Source: Nereocystis luetkeana (taxonomy: Eukaryota; Sar; Phaeophyceae; Laminariales; Laminariaceae). Taken from it: a stretch of 64,000 nucleotides of DNA. The translations under genes and the position numbers were made by a program. The first letter of the stretch is position 1, and every line of letters starts with the position of its first letter. This document shows positions 43,334-55,339 of the stretch, in pieces. The notes beneath the pieces were generated by a model. That model saw only the letters and a list, made by a program, of their open reading frames with translations. It ran no database searches and was not told where the DNA came from. The stretch covers positions 2,294,001 to 2,358,000 of the forward strand of contig JARUPZ010000036.1 in NCBI GenBank assembly GCA_031213475.1. The letters are read 5' to 3'.

Positions 43334-44535
43334 TCAGCTATCCACGGCGGCGCCTCGAGATTCGTCTACGTTACGCTGGACCCCCCGTGCAAATGCGCTA
43401 GCCAAGTGAATTTGGAGACACCAAGAGCCACGTACAGCTCTCGTCGAAGTCGTGTAGCGCGCCGGAGAAAGATGAAGCTTGATCGGTCCCGGGTCGTCCA
43501 AAAATCGAACTAAATATACTCCATCCGTGGGCGTAGTCGCGCTGATTTTCCCGAGCCACCACAGCCCGTCGTCGCCCTTGTACCAAAAATGGGCTCCGTT
43601 GGGAAGCACGGTGTTGCAGTATCGGCGGAGCCAGTCGGCGTGCGAGACGCAGCCATAGCCGGATGCCAGAAACCGCTGGCCGTTATTCCGAGAGAGCTCC
43701 CGTTGTGCCGCGCCGATTCTCATTCGGCGGTACAGGCGGTTGGTTTGACGATGCTGGCTCGGGGTGCCGGCCCAGTAGCGCAAAATTGCTTGGCGAGAAA
43801 GCTGAAGGTCCATTTCCCGTTCCCAGGATGGACGGGAGAGTCCAGTCCAGTGCGTCTCGTACATCACTGCGATGACGCCACCTCGACCTCGAACCGATTG
43901 GTGTCCGGTAATCTTTTCCACTTTGAGTCGGTGAAGAGGTGTCGAGACGTCGTCCTGGGTGGCGTGGTACGGGGGAGATTTCTTGGAGAAGTTGTTGAGC
44001 ACGTACAGCGTCAACCCCGCTGGAAAATACTTCGGCATGTCGCCACGGTCGTGGGGGTTGGCACAGGGCTTGCAGCGTTGAACTGAAACGCGCCGACGAG
44101 CATCCGCGCCGGGCATATCGGAGGGGAGATCCAAATATAGGAGCTTTGCCCCAAGAGGAGGTCCGTCCGGGGTGTCTGCTGCGGAGCAGGGGCCAACTGC
44201 GAGAACTTTGTAGGGGCCTGTCCAGTTGAGTGAGAGTTTGGCCTTGAGGACCTTGGCGTCCGTGTCGAGTTTTGCCCCCTGGCGGATGGTGACCGCCGTA
44301 TTGTACACCCATGCCCAGCCGCCGACGTCAAACCTGGGGACCGGACGCAGAGCGTCGGCGAGGGCGGAGTTGCGGCGGTTCACACGGGCAACAGTGAGGG
44401 CGTGGTGTTCGCGAACGATATCATACGCGCGCTGCTGGCGGTCCATCGCCAAGTCGCACAAGGCGAGGTGGTCGCGGGCCAAGCTTTGGTGGCCGGCGAC
44501 TCCAGCACGCTCGAAAATCGTGAGGGGGAGGCGTG
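43334..44535 (-). CDS. Integrase C-terminal domain, chromodomain and Tudor-like domain
   Basis: The frame enters upstream as LPLTIFERAGVAGHQSLARD and runs to a stop at 43334; counted from Met 44482 it has 382 residues. Residues 1-140 are the end of a Ty3-type integrase: the helix around DRQQRAYDIVREHHAL and the beta-barrel from RFDVGGWAWVY to RRRVSVQRCKPC. Residues 187-240 form a chromodomain (VEKITGHQSVRGRGG, SWEREMDL, ILRYWAG), which in chromoviruses steers integration to marked chromatin. Residues 297-345 (AHFWYKGDDGLWWLGKIS, VYLVRFLDDPG) look like a small SH3-like or Tudor barrel, an extra reader-like module. No start codon of its own; it was part of a longer polyprotein. Confidence 0.75.
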
Positions 44536-45703
44536 GCAGCCGAGGGCGAACTGAAATTCGGCAGCTGCGCCGAGGGCGTCCAAGTCATTCGTGGGGACGG
44601 GCGGTGCGTCAGTTGGCAGCGGAAGCCGTAAAAGAGGGGTTCCCACAGGTTCGGCGCGGTCGCGTTCGGACGGGATGGGTACCGTCGGGACCAACGAAGC
44701 GGCAGGAGCCGGGGTCAAAACGACTGGTGCGGTCAGTCGCGGCCGTGGGGCTCGCGGCGGGGTGATAGCGCGCCGGGCTGATGGTCTAGGGGCCCCGCCG
44801 GGCCCGAAGCCATTATCAACAGCAGGCGGCGCGGAGCCAGCGGTGGCGGTTGTTCGTCGGCGCGTCCGAGTGGAGATGCGGCCGGAAGACGGCAAAACGG
44901 TCGGAGGCGCCGGGGTGCCAGGCGGTGATGGGGTAGACGCGGCCGGATCAGTGATCACAGTGGAATCTTCTCCCTGTAAAAAGCTCGTCGGGGGAGGAGC
45001 GCGCTGGGCGACAATCGTCGCTGCAGCGGGGGCTTCGGCATTGCCCTGGCCGGGAGGTGCTGGGCGACAATCGTCGCTTCAGCGGGGGCTTCTGCATTGC
45101 CCTGGCCTGAAGGGTCAGACGCCGCCGGAGCAGTGCTCACGGCGGAATCTTGACCCTGTAAAATGCTCGTCGGGGGAGGAGCGTGCTGGGCGACAATCGT
45201 CGCTACAGCGGGGGCTTCTGCATTGCCCTGGCCCGAAGGGTCAGACGCCGCCGGAGCAGTGCTCACGGCGGAATTTTGCCCCTGTAAAATGCTCGTCGGG
45301 GGAGGAGCGTGCTGGGCGACAATCGTCGCTACAGCGGGGGCTTCTGCAGAGCCCTGGTCGCCCCCGGGGGGTACGACAAAAACCGAAGGGAAAGTGGCGT
45401 CTTCGGCTTAGGACTTTTTGCCTTTTGCCGGTACGATTTTTTTTTCACTCTGTTTTTGCTTCCGTTTAGCTTTTTTTTTAGAGTCAGTTTGCTCCACTGC
45501 ACGATGGAGACTCACGAGGAGGGAGGGTCTGCTTCCCCTCGTGGTGGACGAGACACTGAGGCCCAGAGCCGCCCAGTGCCCCACCGCCCAAGGTTCGTCG
45601 ATGGAGATCGAGCGCCTTGTACAACAGACCACCAAGCGGAGCGTGCGTCTCGGCAGGAGCCCCGCGATGACGACGTGGATACTGTCCTGCCGACGACGCC
45701 ACT
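44536..45703 (-). pseudogene. Gag-like Pro/Ala-rich region with 42-residue repeats
   Basis: Minus-strand frames rich in Pro, Ala and Thr cover this interval but shift at least twice. A 126-bp (42-codon) unit is repeated about two and a half times between 45000 and 45360 (ATIVAQHAPPPTSILQGQ, STAPAASDPSGQGNAEAP). A Lys-rich stretch (KKKAKRKQKQSEKKIVPAKG) lies near 45480-45420. The frame then crosses directly into the integrase tail near 44530 in another register, marking the internal deletion. No CCHC knuckle is visible. Confidence 0.5.
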
Positions 45704-45979
45704 TGTTAAGATCACGGAGAGCGGGCCACTTTGCATCCCTGGACAGGTCTGCCTATTAAGCCGGCACTCGTTGGTACTCACGTTGATGTTCGCTTAGAGA
45801 TAGAAGAGCCACTTTATTCCTTTCGTGCACGACGGAGACTGGGACCACGCTCGTGCCTCTCTGGAAAACCCCTGGTTTTCCACCTAAGATACGCCTTCCA
45901 AGTACTACAAATACGATCCCAGTGCCAGAACCCAGGTAATTACCGGGCTTTCAACCTCATACAAAGCAGTATCGTTACA
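45704..45979 (-). repeat. LTR, 5' copy in element sense
   Basis: 276 bp, the same ends as the partner at 42452-42727. It should hold the element promoter. Confidence 0.85.
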
Positions 45980-47335
45980 CCCTCCACAAAAAATGGGTGA
46001 GAGTCTACAGCAAAAAATGAGTGAAACTCTACAGTAGTACTGGTGGACCATCTCTTTTTCTCGCAATTTTGGGTTCAATTTCTGTAGAGTTGAATTTTGG
46101 GTTCAATTTTCCGTTCAACTCTCACAACGGGCGTGAAGGTGCTATGCCGTAGTAACTATTATTCCCCAAAGCGGCTGACGCCCATACTGCAACGGATCTC
46201 CAAGACATGTATACCACTAGCTGACTGCACCGACACACTACTACTGCGCTCCAGCGTCGAAACTCCTCTACATCTGGAGGGTCTCAATTAATTTTGGAAA
46301 TATTGTTTCCCGGTTGCCTGCCTGTCCCCTAGAAACATACGCCAGGCGGGACTCACACATTTCCCCCCTCTATCGTGGCGCTTCCAAACGATAAGACACC
46401 AGGTAAATAGATGCCCATACTATCCACACCGCGACGGACACCGGTAAATCGAAACAATGGAACCACACCTAGCGTTGTGACACTCACGGGTGGAAATTCG
46501 TTTTTAGTTATAATAGCATTTTCAGTGTGGTTCTCTCGCCGAAGCAGACGCCAGGCGAGGACTCAATGCCTATATTTTCCGCCCTCAAACGCATCGGTTC
46601 ATCATCATGCTGCTCACGTATCACAATGGCTATCGATGGAGCTCACCCACTCACGATTCGGGAGGAAGAAAGTCGTTAAAATCAGCGAAGCGCTCATAGA
46701 CCAAACTCCCCACATACATCCGTGATCGTATTATTAATCGTAGAGGAGGGCAAGCGTTGCCCTGCTTTTGTTCCCTACCTACCTGGTGGGTGGTCCGTAG
46801 GTTTGGTGTACCCTAATTTCCCGGCTTGAATTTTATTGTACCGTAAAATGGCAAAAAAAACACTGGTGTACCGTTTTTTTCTCGTGTTCAGTGGGGCATG
46901 TTTTTAATTTTGCCCCTAAAAACCCTAGTTAAACCTAGGGAATAGTGGTCCCTCTATAGTGCCCTTCACCCGATATACGTACTATGCCTGGGGGATCGTT
47001 TGGTGCGGATGGGATTTGCCAGTGTTGTCGTGTGCGGAGTAATTAGTGCCGGTTGCCGCTATAATGCCGGTATTGTTGGAAGGCGCGTACCGACACAATG
47101 GAGGGACCCCCACTACCGTATATACAAGAAGTTTGTATTTGCCAATGGCGACCATTCGTTTGCTTTCATTGGTCATCAACAATCGCCATCGATTGTTGTC
47201 ATCCGTCGTCATCCGTCGTCATCACATTCATCGTCGTTATCCGTTTTGGCCGCCGAGAGACAACCTCTACGACCACGCTCTCCCCTCCATCAACGCTTGA
47301 GCTCTGCAAAACCCTTCCGAGTCTAAATTCAAGCA
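45980..47335. other. No gene recognised
   Basis: Contains a TCTACAG/AACTCT-rich patch (46000-46130) and, at 47030-47105, a sequence that recurs inverted at 49818-49895. Confidence 0.4.
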
Positions 47336-47442
47336 TTTCGGGGGACCATAGTAAATAGGACCAAATATTTCAAGTAGAAATAGGGAAATATATAGGTTTT
47401 TGTGTGTACCGTAGGTCCTATTTACTATGCCCCCTAGTAATA
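47336..47442. repeat. Family 1 MITE, copy 7
   Basis: TTTCGGGGGACCATAGTAAA at the left, TTTACTATGCCCCCTAGTAA at the right. The interior is in the opposite orientation to copy 3. Confidence 0.85.
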
Positions 47443-50402
47443 GTTTTGTTGTCAAAAACACCGGTGCAGATTCTAAAACAGACTAAACCACGACAACCGC
47501 CACCCCAATGCATCGTCGATGACAAGGCTCTCCAATCAACCATCAAATTCTAAAGTAGACTAGACCACGACTACCATCACCAAAACGCGTCGTGGATAGC
47601 AAGGCCTCCCAATCAACCTTACACAACGTAAACCTACAAAATATATCCTAAAACAGTCTAATCTTTAATCTCTGCGTCGACTATTAAGGCAAAGCAACGA
47701 CGGGCTACCCACCCACCCACCCTTCCTCCGCCGCGCGAAAACTGCCCCTGTACGTAACAAAGGCTGTCCCTCTTCTACTGGTAAGTAGTACTGCAACAAA
47801 TTTAAACGCAGAAGGGGGAGAGGGGGGGAAAGGCGGCCCCCTGCCCGAAACCGTTTCTTATGCAGCAAAAACAAAAACAAAAAAAAAACGTTGGAAGCAG
47901 TCCCGCCCACGTCAACCAAAGACGTGCACCCGAAACCCCTCTACCATCAAAAACCACAAGAACATGTCCTCTATTTTATCTATATAGTTAAAAGCAACCG
48001 GCTTCCGATACCAAAAGTCATAAAAAAATATATATCACCTCACATGCAGTACTATTAGAAAACTATTACGAACCACGTAGCTCTTTCATAGCACAGCATA
48101 CCTCGAAAGCCCCTTCAGATATTGGAGAGGGACGCCGAGGGAGCGGTGAAACGTCCTATTGATAGCTTTGCTCGAAACTTGAAAACCCCAAAACATCGAG
48201 TACCTACCCGCCCTATCTTTTGGAATCTTGACCATTTTTCGCTCCTGAAGCTCTGTACGTTACAAAGAGCAAAAGCGTTTGGCGCTCGTGGTGGATATGT
48301 CTGGAGCAAACTCGAGGCAACCCCCCCGCCCTAAAAAAACAAGCACAACCGCACGCTCATACAACACATACATTGCTTTAAGCGCGTACAACTTCTACAC
48401 TGCATACGCGCTTTTGCTTCGTGTGTGCTGTGTGAGCGCGCGGTCAGCGGCGGCGGCGATCAAAAGCAAAAAAAAATAAGACACTGTAACAAAAAAAAAC
48501 GTCCTGAAGCTTGAGCCATTTAACACCTGCTGTACGTGTGCATACTCGTACCAGGTATATAGTACAGACGTACGAGTAGCTCCCCCGCCGGCATTACCCT
48601 CGATGATCCCCCGCCCCCGCCGCGCGCGCACCCTTCAACAAGGACAAAACCGCAGGCGCATACAACGCATACAACTTGAAAACGCGCATACAACGCATAC
48701 AACTTGAAAACGCGCACACACGCGTTCGATAGATAACACATTTCTGCCCATCGCGTGCGAGGCCCGCGGCGCGGAGCCAGCGCGTGGTGAATGGGATGGG
48801 GAAAAAAAAAGGAGTAAAAAAACAAAAAAAAAAATCCTGAAGCTTGGTAGAGCTGTTTTTGTACGTACGTATCAACGAATAAGTTCCTATCATACCGCGG
48901 GTACCCGGGAAGAAGAGCGTGCTACGTATTACTAGCGAACGAAAAACAGAAAACAACAAGGCATCAGCCACCACACCAACGACAAACACAGAAAGAGGAG
49001 AACGAGCGGGGCGGGGGGCGGGGGGGGGGGGCGGGGGGGAAGAGCGAATCGCCCTCAAGCGGACAGTACTGTAAAATACCCCTCTCATTCCAAAATAGAA
49101 GGATCGTTTGAGTAGTCTTTTTTCCACACCCAAACGCTCCTTAAAAATTTCGTACGGTGAGATACAGTGTCCATACTTCGTGTAAAGAGACTTCTGCTGA
49201 AAATAAAAATCGAAACGGTCGCAGGGGGGAGAGGAAAAATCAGGCCTCTTCTTCCGCCCTGTCAAACTCCACAATGGTTTTCGCCGCCTGGCCTTCGTGA
49301 GCGATCCTGTTCCAGGAATTTTCCGACACAGCGTCGTGGAAAATGGAGCGTCGGTCAAAACAATAAGCGGGGGGTGGGTGGGTGGGTGAGGGTCGAGCGC
49401 TGGCTTACAATTAACACCAAGAAGAACGCTGGGAACGTCACATTTCACGAGCGGTTTCAAAAGTTATCGTACGTACAGATAACACATGTTGCGGTTCTTG
49501 GGGGATATTTTTTCGTCTGGAGTGTGGAAGGGTGGACAACATATCCGATATACGCGCGTGTTTTTGGGCAGAGTACAAAGGATTATTCCGAACTGCGAAA
49601 ATTAAATTTCGCGAACAAACTGTTTTTTAAACGTTTTATACAGCTTTTGAGCTCTCTCTCATCACGAGCCAGGACGCCCCGTGTACGCATGCCTTTTCGA
49701 TTGCCTGCCGCCGTCGGCGTCAACTAGCCCCTCTGGAACTGCACCTTCCGTGTCTGGGGGGGGACAAAGCCTAGACATCTACGAACTCAATACAGTATCG
49801 GTCCCTCTATAGTGCCGGCTTGCGCCAGGCAACAATACCGGCACTGCTGTTGTAGCGGCAACCAACCGGCACTAATTACCCCGCACACCGCCAAACTGGC
49901 TATAGTTTCATATATATGTACGAAGTGATTCCACAGGCACCCTACCGAGCAGCGGGCACTACTCAACCGGGATTATAGAGGAGCTACTACTGCCGTGTAA
50001 GGCTCGCACTGAGCAGTCAGAGTTCGGGATGCTGTTCGCGGCACGAAAACAAAGAAAGTGACACAAGGAAAAAAAACAACTAAAACAAAAGGAAAGCTCA
50101 CTCGTTCCAAGTCACGGTTTTCGTTGTCCTTGAAGGCGTGTTCAAAGGCATCTCTTTCCGGCGGAAAACGCAAATTGTGGAATACTAGTTTGGGGCATTT
50201 TTCCCAGCATAAGAAGAGGAGATGCAGAAGCAGAGACTTTCGGAAACATATATCCGTAGAAGAAAAAATGAAACAAACTAACAAGACTTTTTTTTAGTGT
50301 TATATTTCGAAGTATGTTTCAAAGAGTCCACATATATACACTATTAATACTGCAGCCTACAGTTGCTTGTCCTACCCGTCTGCGAGCTCTCCTCTCTCCC
50401 TC
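47443..50402. other. No confident gene
   Basis: Two opposite frames near 48.6-49.7 kb (288 and 186 codons) overlap each other and show no domain. A G-run at 49010-49038 and GGGT repeats at 49374-49392 are present. GGTCCCTCTATAGTGCC occurs at about 46948 and again at about 49800. Confidence 0.4.
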
Positions 50403-53400
50403 TCACACCGGAAGATGGTCAGGTTCGTCGGGTGGGGGGGCCCGTAAAAATCCGTGCGGTCTACGTACGAGCAGACGCTTCTCCTGGGCGGGTTGGATCT
50501 GTCTGCCAAATCGTACAGGCAGGCCCTGCACAATCCTCTCACAGGGGTACGTGAGCAAAGCGCTTTATCTACACTACACTACGTCGTTACCTGTCTGAGA
50601 TGTGGACGCTCTGAAAAGCACACAAAGGACAAGGAAAAAAATAGTACAACTCTGTACCGAAATATAACCACTTTTTGGTTGAACAATTAGTGTAGAACCG
50701 GTTAATATATAGTGGGACAGAGTGGTAATATATATATTATATATTATATATATATATGTATATATATACCCACGGATCTTCGTGTCTTGAATTTCCCCCC
50801 ACTCTGTACGTAAATATGAGCATCATTTCAACACTTGAAATATGAATACCAAGCGGTCCTTATGTTTTCGTCGAGAGCGACACAGCAGAGAGTGTCCAAA
50901 TACGCCTGTCTACAGGCCCTTGCGCCCCATCTACCCCGTCTGGCATCTATTGGTACCCCCCTCGCCCCCCCCCCCCCCCCCCCTTTCTTTTGTGTCTAGT
51001 CTCTCTTTGGTCTCTTACCGGTAGATGGTGGTGAGTAGAGGGAATCGGCGAACACACTTTCTGCGCTTGATGACGCCGAACGCCTCCGAGGCCGTGCTCG
51101 GCCCCTGCAGCTTCATGCCTCCGAGCTCTTCTTCCTCCAGCTGCTCCCACGACCGCTTGCCGCTCTCACGCGCGAACATCTCGGCGCACCTGGGTTGTTG
51201 CGCGTTGTGTTCGTTGTTGTCGTGCGCCCGTCAAGGTGTGTTGCTTGGTCTAGTGCGGTGTGGTGTATGCAGTGTAGGCGTGTGTGTCGTCCTCTCTACC
51301 CGTCGACACCCAGCACAACCAGTGTCCGTGCCGATTCCTCAATCCTAGAGCGTTACAAGCCCTCTCCGTGGTATCAGCACTATTACGAGGGGCCATAGTA
51401 AATAGGACCAAATGTTGCTGGTAAAAATGGGGAAATATGCAGGTTTTTGGGTGCACCGTAGGTCCTATTTACTATGCCCCCCCCCCGTAATACAATATCA
51501 CGCAGTGAGCAGAGTGGACAACACGATGCCATGCCATCGTGCGGGTTCGTTGTGGTGTTGTTTGATGCCGTCTCTGGTTATGGACTGGTGCGCGGCTTGG
51601 TATGTTTATTTAGTTTTGGTTCGGTTGGCCGCTTTTGCCGCTTTTTTAGCGCGTGGACGCCTAGGCGCACCTGAGTTGCTTTTATTACCATACGTGCAAC
51701 GTGTTTGTTCGGTTTTGATCCTGGTGGGGTGTGATGTGGCGTGGTCACGTTCGGTTCAGGTTCGGTTCGGTTTTGGCTTTGCCCCAGGTTTGGTTCGGTT
51801 TTAGATTTTGTTCCAGGTTTGGTAGGTATGCTGCTTGGTTCCGAGCAGCGAGCACCGAACCTCACACACCTCCGCAACAAAACAGGCAGGGATGGGAGTT
51901 GGAATATCTTACGCAATTGCTCCACTTTTCTGAAGTATTGTGGAGTTCCTATATTTTCAAGCGGCATTTGTTGCTTCGCGTCCCGATCAGCGTAAGTACA
52001 GCTATCCTACAAAATCGACGACACGCACGGACCGAGACGGTTCAATCTCGAGAACACAGAGAAACACTGCGCTTGTCTCACTTACTTTCTGTTCCGGCTG
52101 TTTCCGTAGCACGTGGTCATGAGGTCTCCGATGCCGCAGCTTTCCAGAAACGCTCTTGAGGACGCGGTGGCATCGAAGCTGCCGTCACCCCGCAGCCTTC
52201 CGAGACCAGGAAACGGACAAGACAGAGAAGCAGGCAGACCGGCACACAGGCAAAGAGAAGGAGATGAGGCAACCACAGCAGCAGACTAGACGAAGAGGGA
52301 TTAACAGACGAACGGACAGACAAACAGAGAGTGAACTAAAACCCGTGAAAAAACACATTACCAGTAGTTTATCTGTGCCGTTCAACCAGCGCACAAAGCG
52401 GTTGACGACGGTAACAAATACACACCCGGCGCTATTTCTTGGCGAAAGAGCTACGCGTATCCTTTCCATCTCTCTGATAACATTTGTCTTGTGCCTGACG
52501 CACACGCCCCTCTCAGCGAAGATCGATTTACCTAAATATCCTCAACTCAACATTTTCACCGTGTTCGCTCCTCCTGCTTCTTTTTTTTTTTCTCCCAATT
52601 GTCTTATTTTCGTTTTTAGGACAGCTTTGCCTGCCACATATGATACGACAAGTCGACAAAGATCACGCGTTCCGTTCAAGAACGCGCTCGTAACTTTGTT
52701 GCTTTCGTTGTTGCTTTTGTTGTTGCTTTTGTTGTTTGTTGTTGTTGCTGTTGTTGTTGTTGATGCACGCACCTCTCAGCGAAGATCCTCATCTCCGCCA
52801 GCCCCGTGCGGACGATCGCTGCCTTCGTGTTACCCCCGTACCCCAGCCCGTCACAAAACGCCGCTCCCAGGGCGACCACGTTCTTAAGCGCGCCGCAGAG
52901 CTCCACAGTGGCGGAGGCGTTACGCACAACCTGCGTGCGGCGACGACATAGTGGCGAGTGGACGGCGGGGGGGGGGGCGGGGGACGGGGTGTGCGTGCTC
53001 ATTTGTGGTTTGTCTTGGCCGTTTTACCGTTGTCCACGACAACGAGACCGAGACCGAGAAAGGTGCGCGGAGGGGGAAGGGCACACAGATACCTTCAGCG
53101 ACACTAGAACACCAAACCACAACAAACAACAGCAAGAACAACAGCAGCAGCCACACCACCAACGACAGTTGCAACGACAAACAGCAGCAACTACAACACT
53201 ACCAACAGCAACAACAACGTCATCTGGCCCGGAGCGATCGATTTTCGAAAAGAAAAAAAAAGGGTCTCGTGAAGCTCGGGGGATATTTCTATCTCCTTCC
53301 CTCTCTTCTCTCTCTCTCACCGTAACACGGAAGGTGGGTCGGTGGAAGAGACGCCGAAGAGTGAGCGTGTCAGCGTCCGACGTCACGGACAGGCCCTCCG

Positions 53401-55296
53401 CCCTGCACGACAAGTAGTCCTCGTCCGCCAGTCCCAGCTGACCAATTGGTAGTGGTGGCAGGAGGGGGAGGTGTGGGGGTGCGGTTAGGGGTCGGGGTGT
53501 GCATTCGATAGTGCGGGGAGGGAGGTGGGGTGTAGTCACGTCATGATGGCCGTAGTCGTATATATGACCAGACCATCGCATCGGGGGAAGGGGGGGAGGG
53601 GAGTGTACTCATTATCATGCATGGCCGTAGCCGTATGGCCATAGACCCTCGCACCGTGGCGGAGCAAGCCTGGTTCCCACCGACCAGGCAGACATGGTCA
53701 ATGAGCTTCAGCTTCAAAAGCTGTGCGAGGAGAGGGGTTGGTGCTGTAGTGCCTTCGACTTGGCGCCGGCTTCCACACATTGGGGGAGAGAGTGCACGCA
53801 AAACGTCTATAAATACCCTCGTCACAGCTTCTTTTTCCCGGAAAATTCCCACGCAGTCGTTGGGGGGGTCCAGCTTTTGACACAACGGTATAAAGGTGTA
53901 TAATGTAGAGACACTCGCACGCCTCAAAACCATACTGTCAAAAGCTGGATGAAGACGTAGACACGGGGCTCGCGTTGGTGAGCCACCTCAGTACTTGATT
54001 ATTTTCGTCCCGTCTGAAAACTGATCCGGTTCTGTTTCCAAGCAAGTCGCACCCTTTTTTACACCTGTTGCACCCACCCACGCACTCATCCATCCACCAC
54101 CACCATCCCACTCACCCATCACCACCTATTCATCCGTCATCTCAAATACTTATTCTGCTTCGGGCGTGGAGATACAAGGACCGTTTTGACGTTTCTATGT
54201 AGACCAAGCGGTCCTCCTATTGACGCCGAGAGTGGTATTCCATCCTCCCATCTTAGTTGCTGTTGTTGTTGTTGTTGCTGCTGTTGTCGTCATTGTTGCT
54301 TACCGTAGACTCGCACAGCTCATCGCGGGCGACCTCGTTCGCGACGTTGGCCCCCATCAAGACGCTGACGGGTACCGCTCCGCAGAGGCCCTCGCGAATC
54401 TTGTCGGAGATGAGTTTCAACCCTTCGGGACCCTTGTCCACCCCCTTGATCAACGACACCGCGCGAATTCTGCGGGTTTTCAAGAAAATCCGGTGTGACG
54501 ATGGGAACGGGGATAAGGGGGGGGGGGGGGGCTTGGTTCATTGTGCGGGTTTCCACAACATCCGCTGTAGACGGTCGGGGAATTGGGGAGGGGGGGAGTC
54601 GGGAGGGGGTTAATGCACGATAAATAAATCAGGTCGAAACGCGCCATCGAGAGTGACAAGTCCTCGAACCTTGGGGGGGTTCCACAACATTCGACGGTAT
54701 GACCCGGGGGGCGGGGAGGATATACTTCATGAGAGCGGACGAAGGCGGGTTTCCGCAATATACAGCGAAGGGTAAGAGGGGGAGGGGGGGGGGCTATGCT
54801 ACTTAATGATAGCAGAACAAGGAATGAAAAACAACTGCCTTGTACTCGTGCAGGGGTTAATGACGAGCGCGCGAATCCTGTGGGTTTCCACATTATTATG
54901 TGCGGTGACCCGGGGGGGGGGCGGGGGGGGTAAGGGATGGGGTGGACATGGGGACGGATGGGAACAGGATTGACGATCGTGGAGCAAGGTCAACCCGCAT
55001 CTCGAGGCGACAAGTACGTGAGGCCACGACCTAATGAGCAACACGCTCAAGGCGAGGGTTGCCTTTTTGTTTTTCGTCCGGTCAATAGTTGTCGCTGCCG
55101 TGTCTCAATACAAAGCAGGTTGGTGTTAGCGCGCCCTATAAATGGGAACACGACGGGTTTTAAGGTCGTTTTACCGAGGCCGAAATACGTTTCACGCACG
55201 GTTCATGGTTATAACCCCTCCGTCTCCATCCAACGAGCTTCCCGTACGAACGTAGTTTCTGCATCGAGAGGTATATCATACCAGGTATATATATAT

Positions 55297-55339
<43 letters not shown>

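Larger units (their letters stand above)
42452..45979 (-). mobile_element. Non-autonomous chromovirus (Ty3/gypsy LTR retrotransposon)
   Basis: A 3528-bp element, transcribed on the minus strand, has two 276-bp LTRs with TGTTA...TAACA/TTACA ends and a 4-bp CCCT duplication (42448-42451 and 45980-45983). By eye the LTRs differ at about 9 of 276 positions. Just inside the 5' LTR (minus-strand sense) AGTGGCGTCGTCGG offers a primer-binding site beginning TGG. The interior holds a Pro/Ala-rich gag-like region with 42-residue repeats and the end of the integrase with a chromodomain. Protease, reverse transcriptase, RNase H and the integrase core are missing, so the copy cannot move by itself. Confidence 0.85.

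Noticed and set aside
44226..45797. Long plus-strand frames across the LTR element
   Set aside because: Antisense to the integrase and gag-like frames; no similarity of their own.
48594..49727. Opposed frames of 288 and 186 codons
   Set aside because: They overlap each other, contain low-complexity Pro and Phe stretches and give no family signal.
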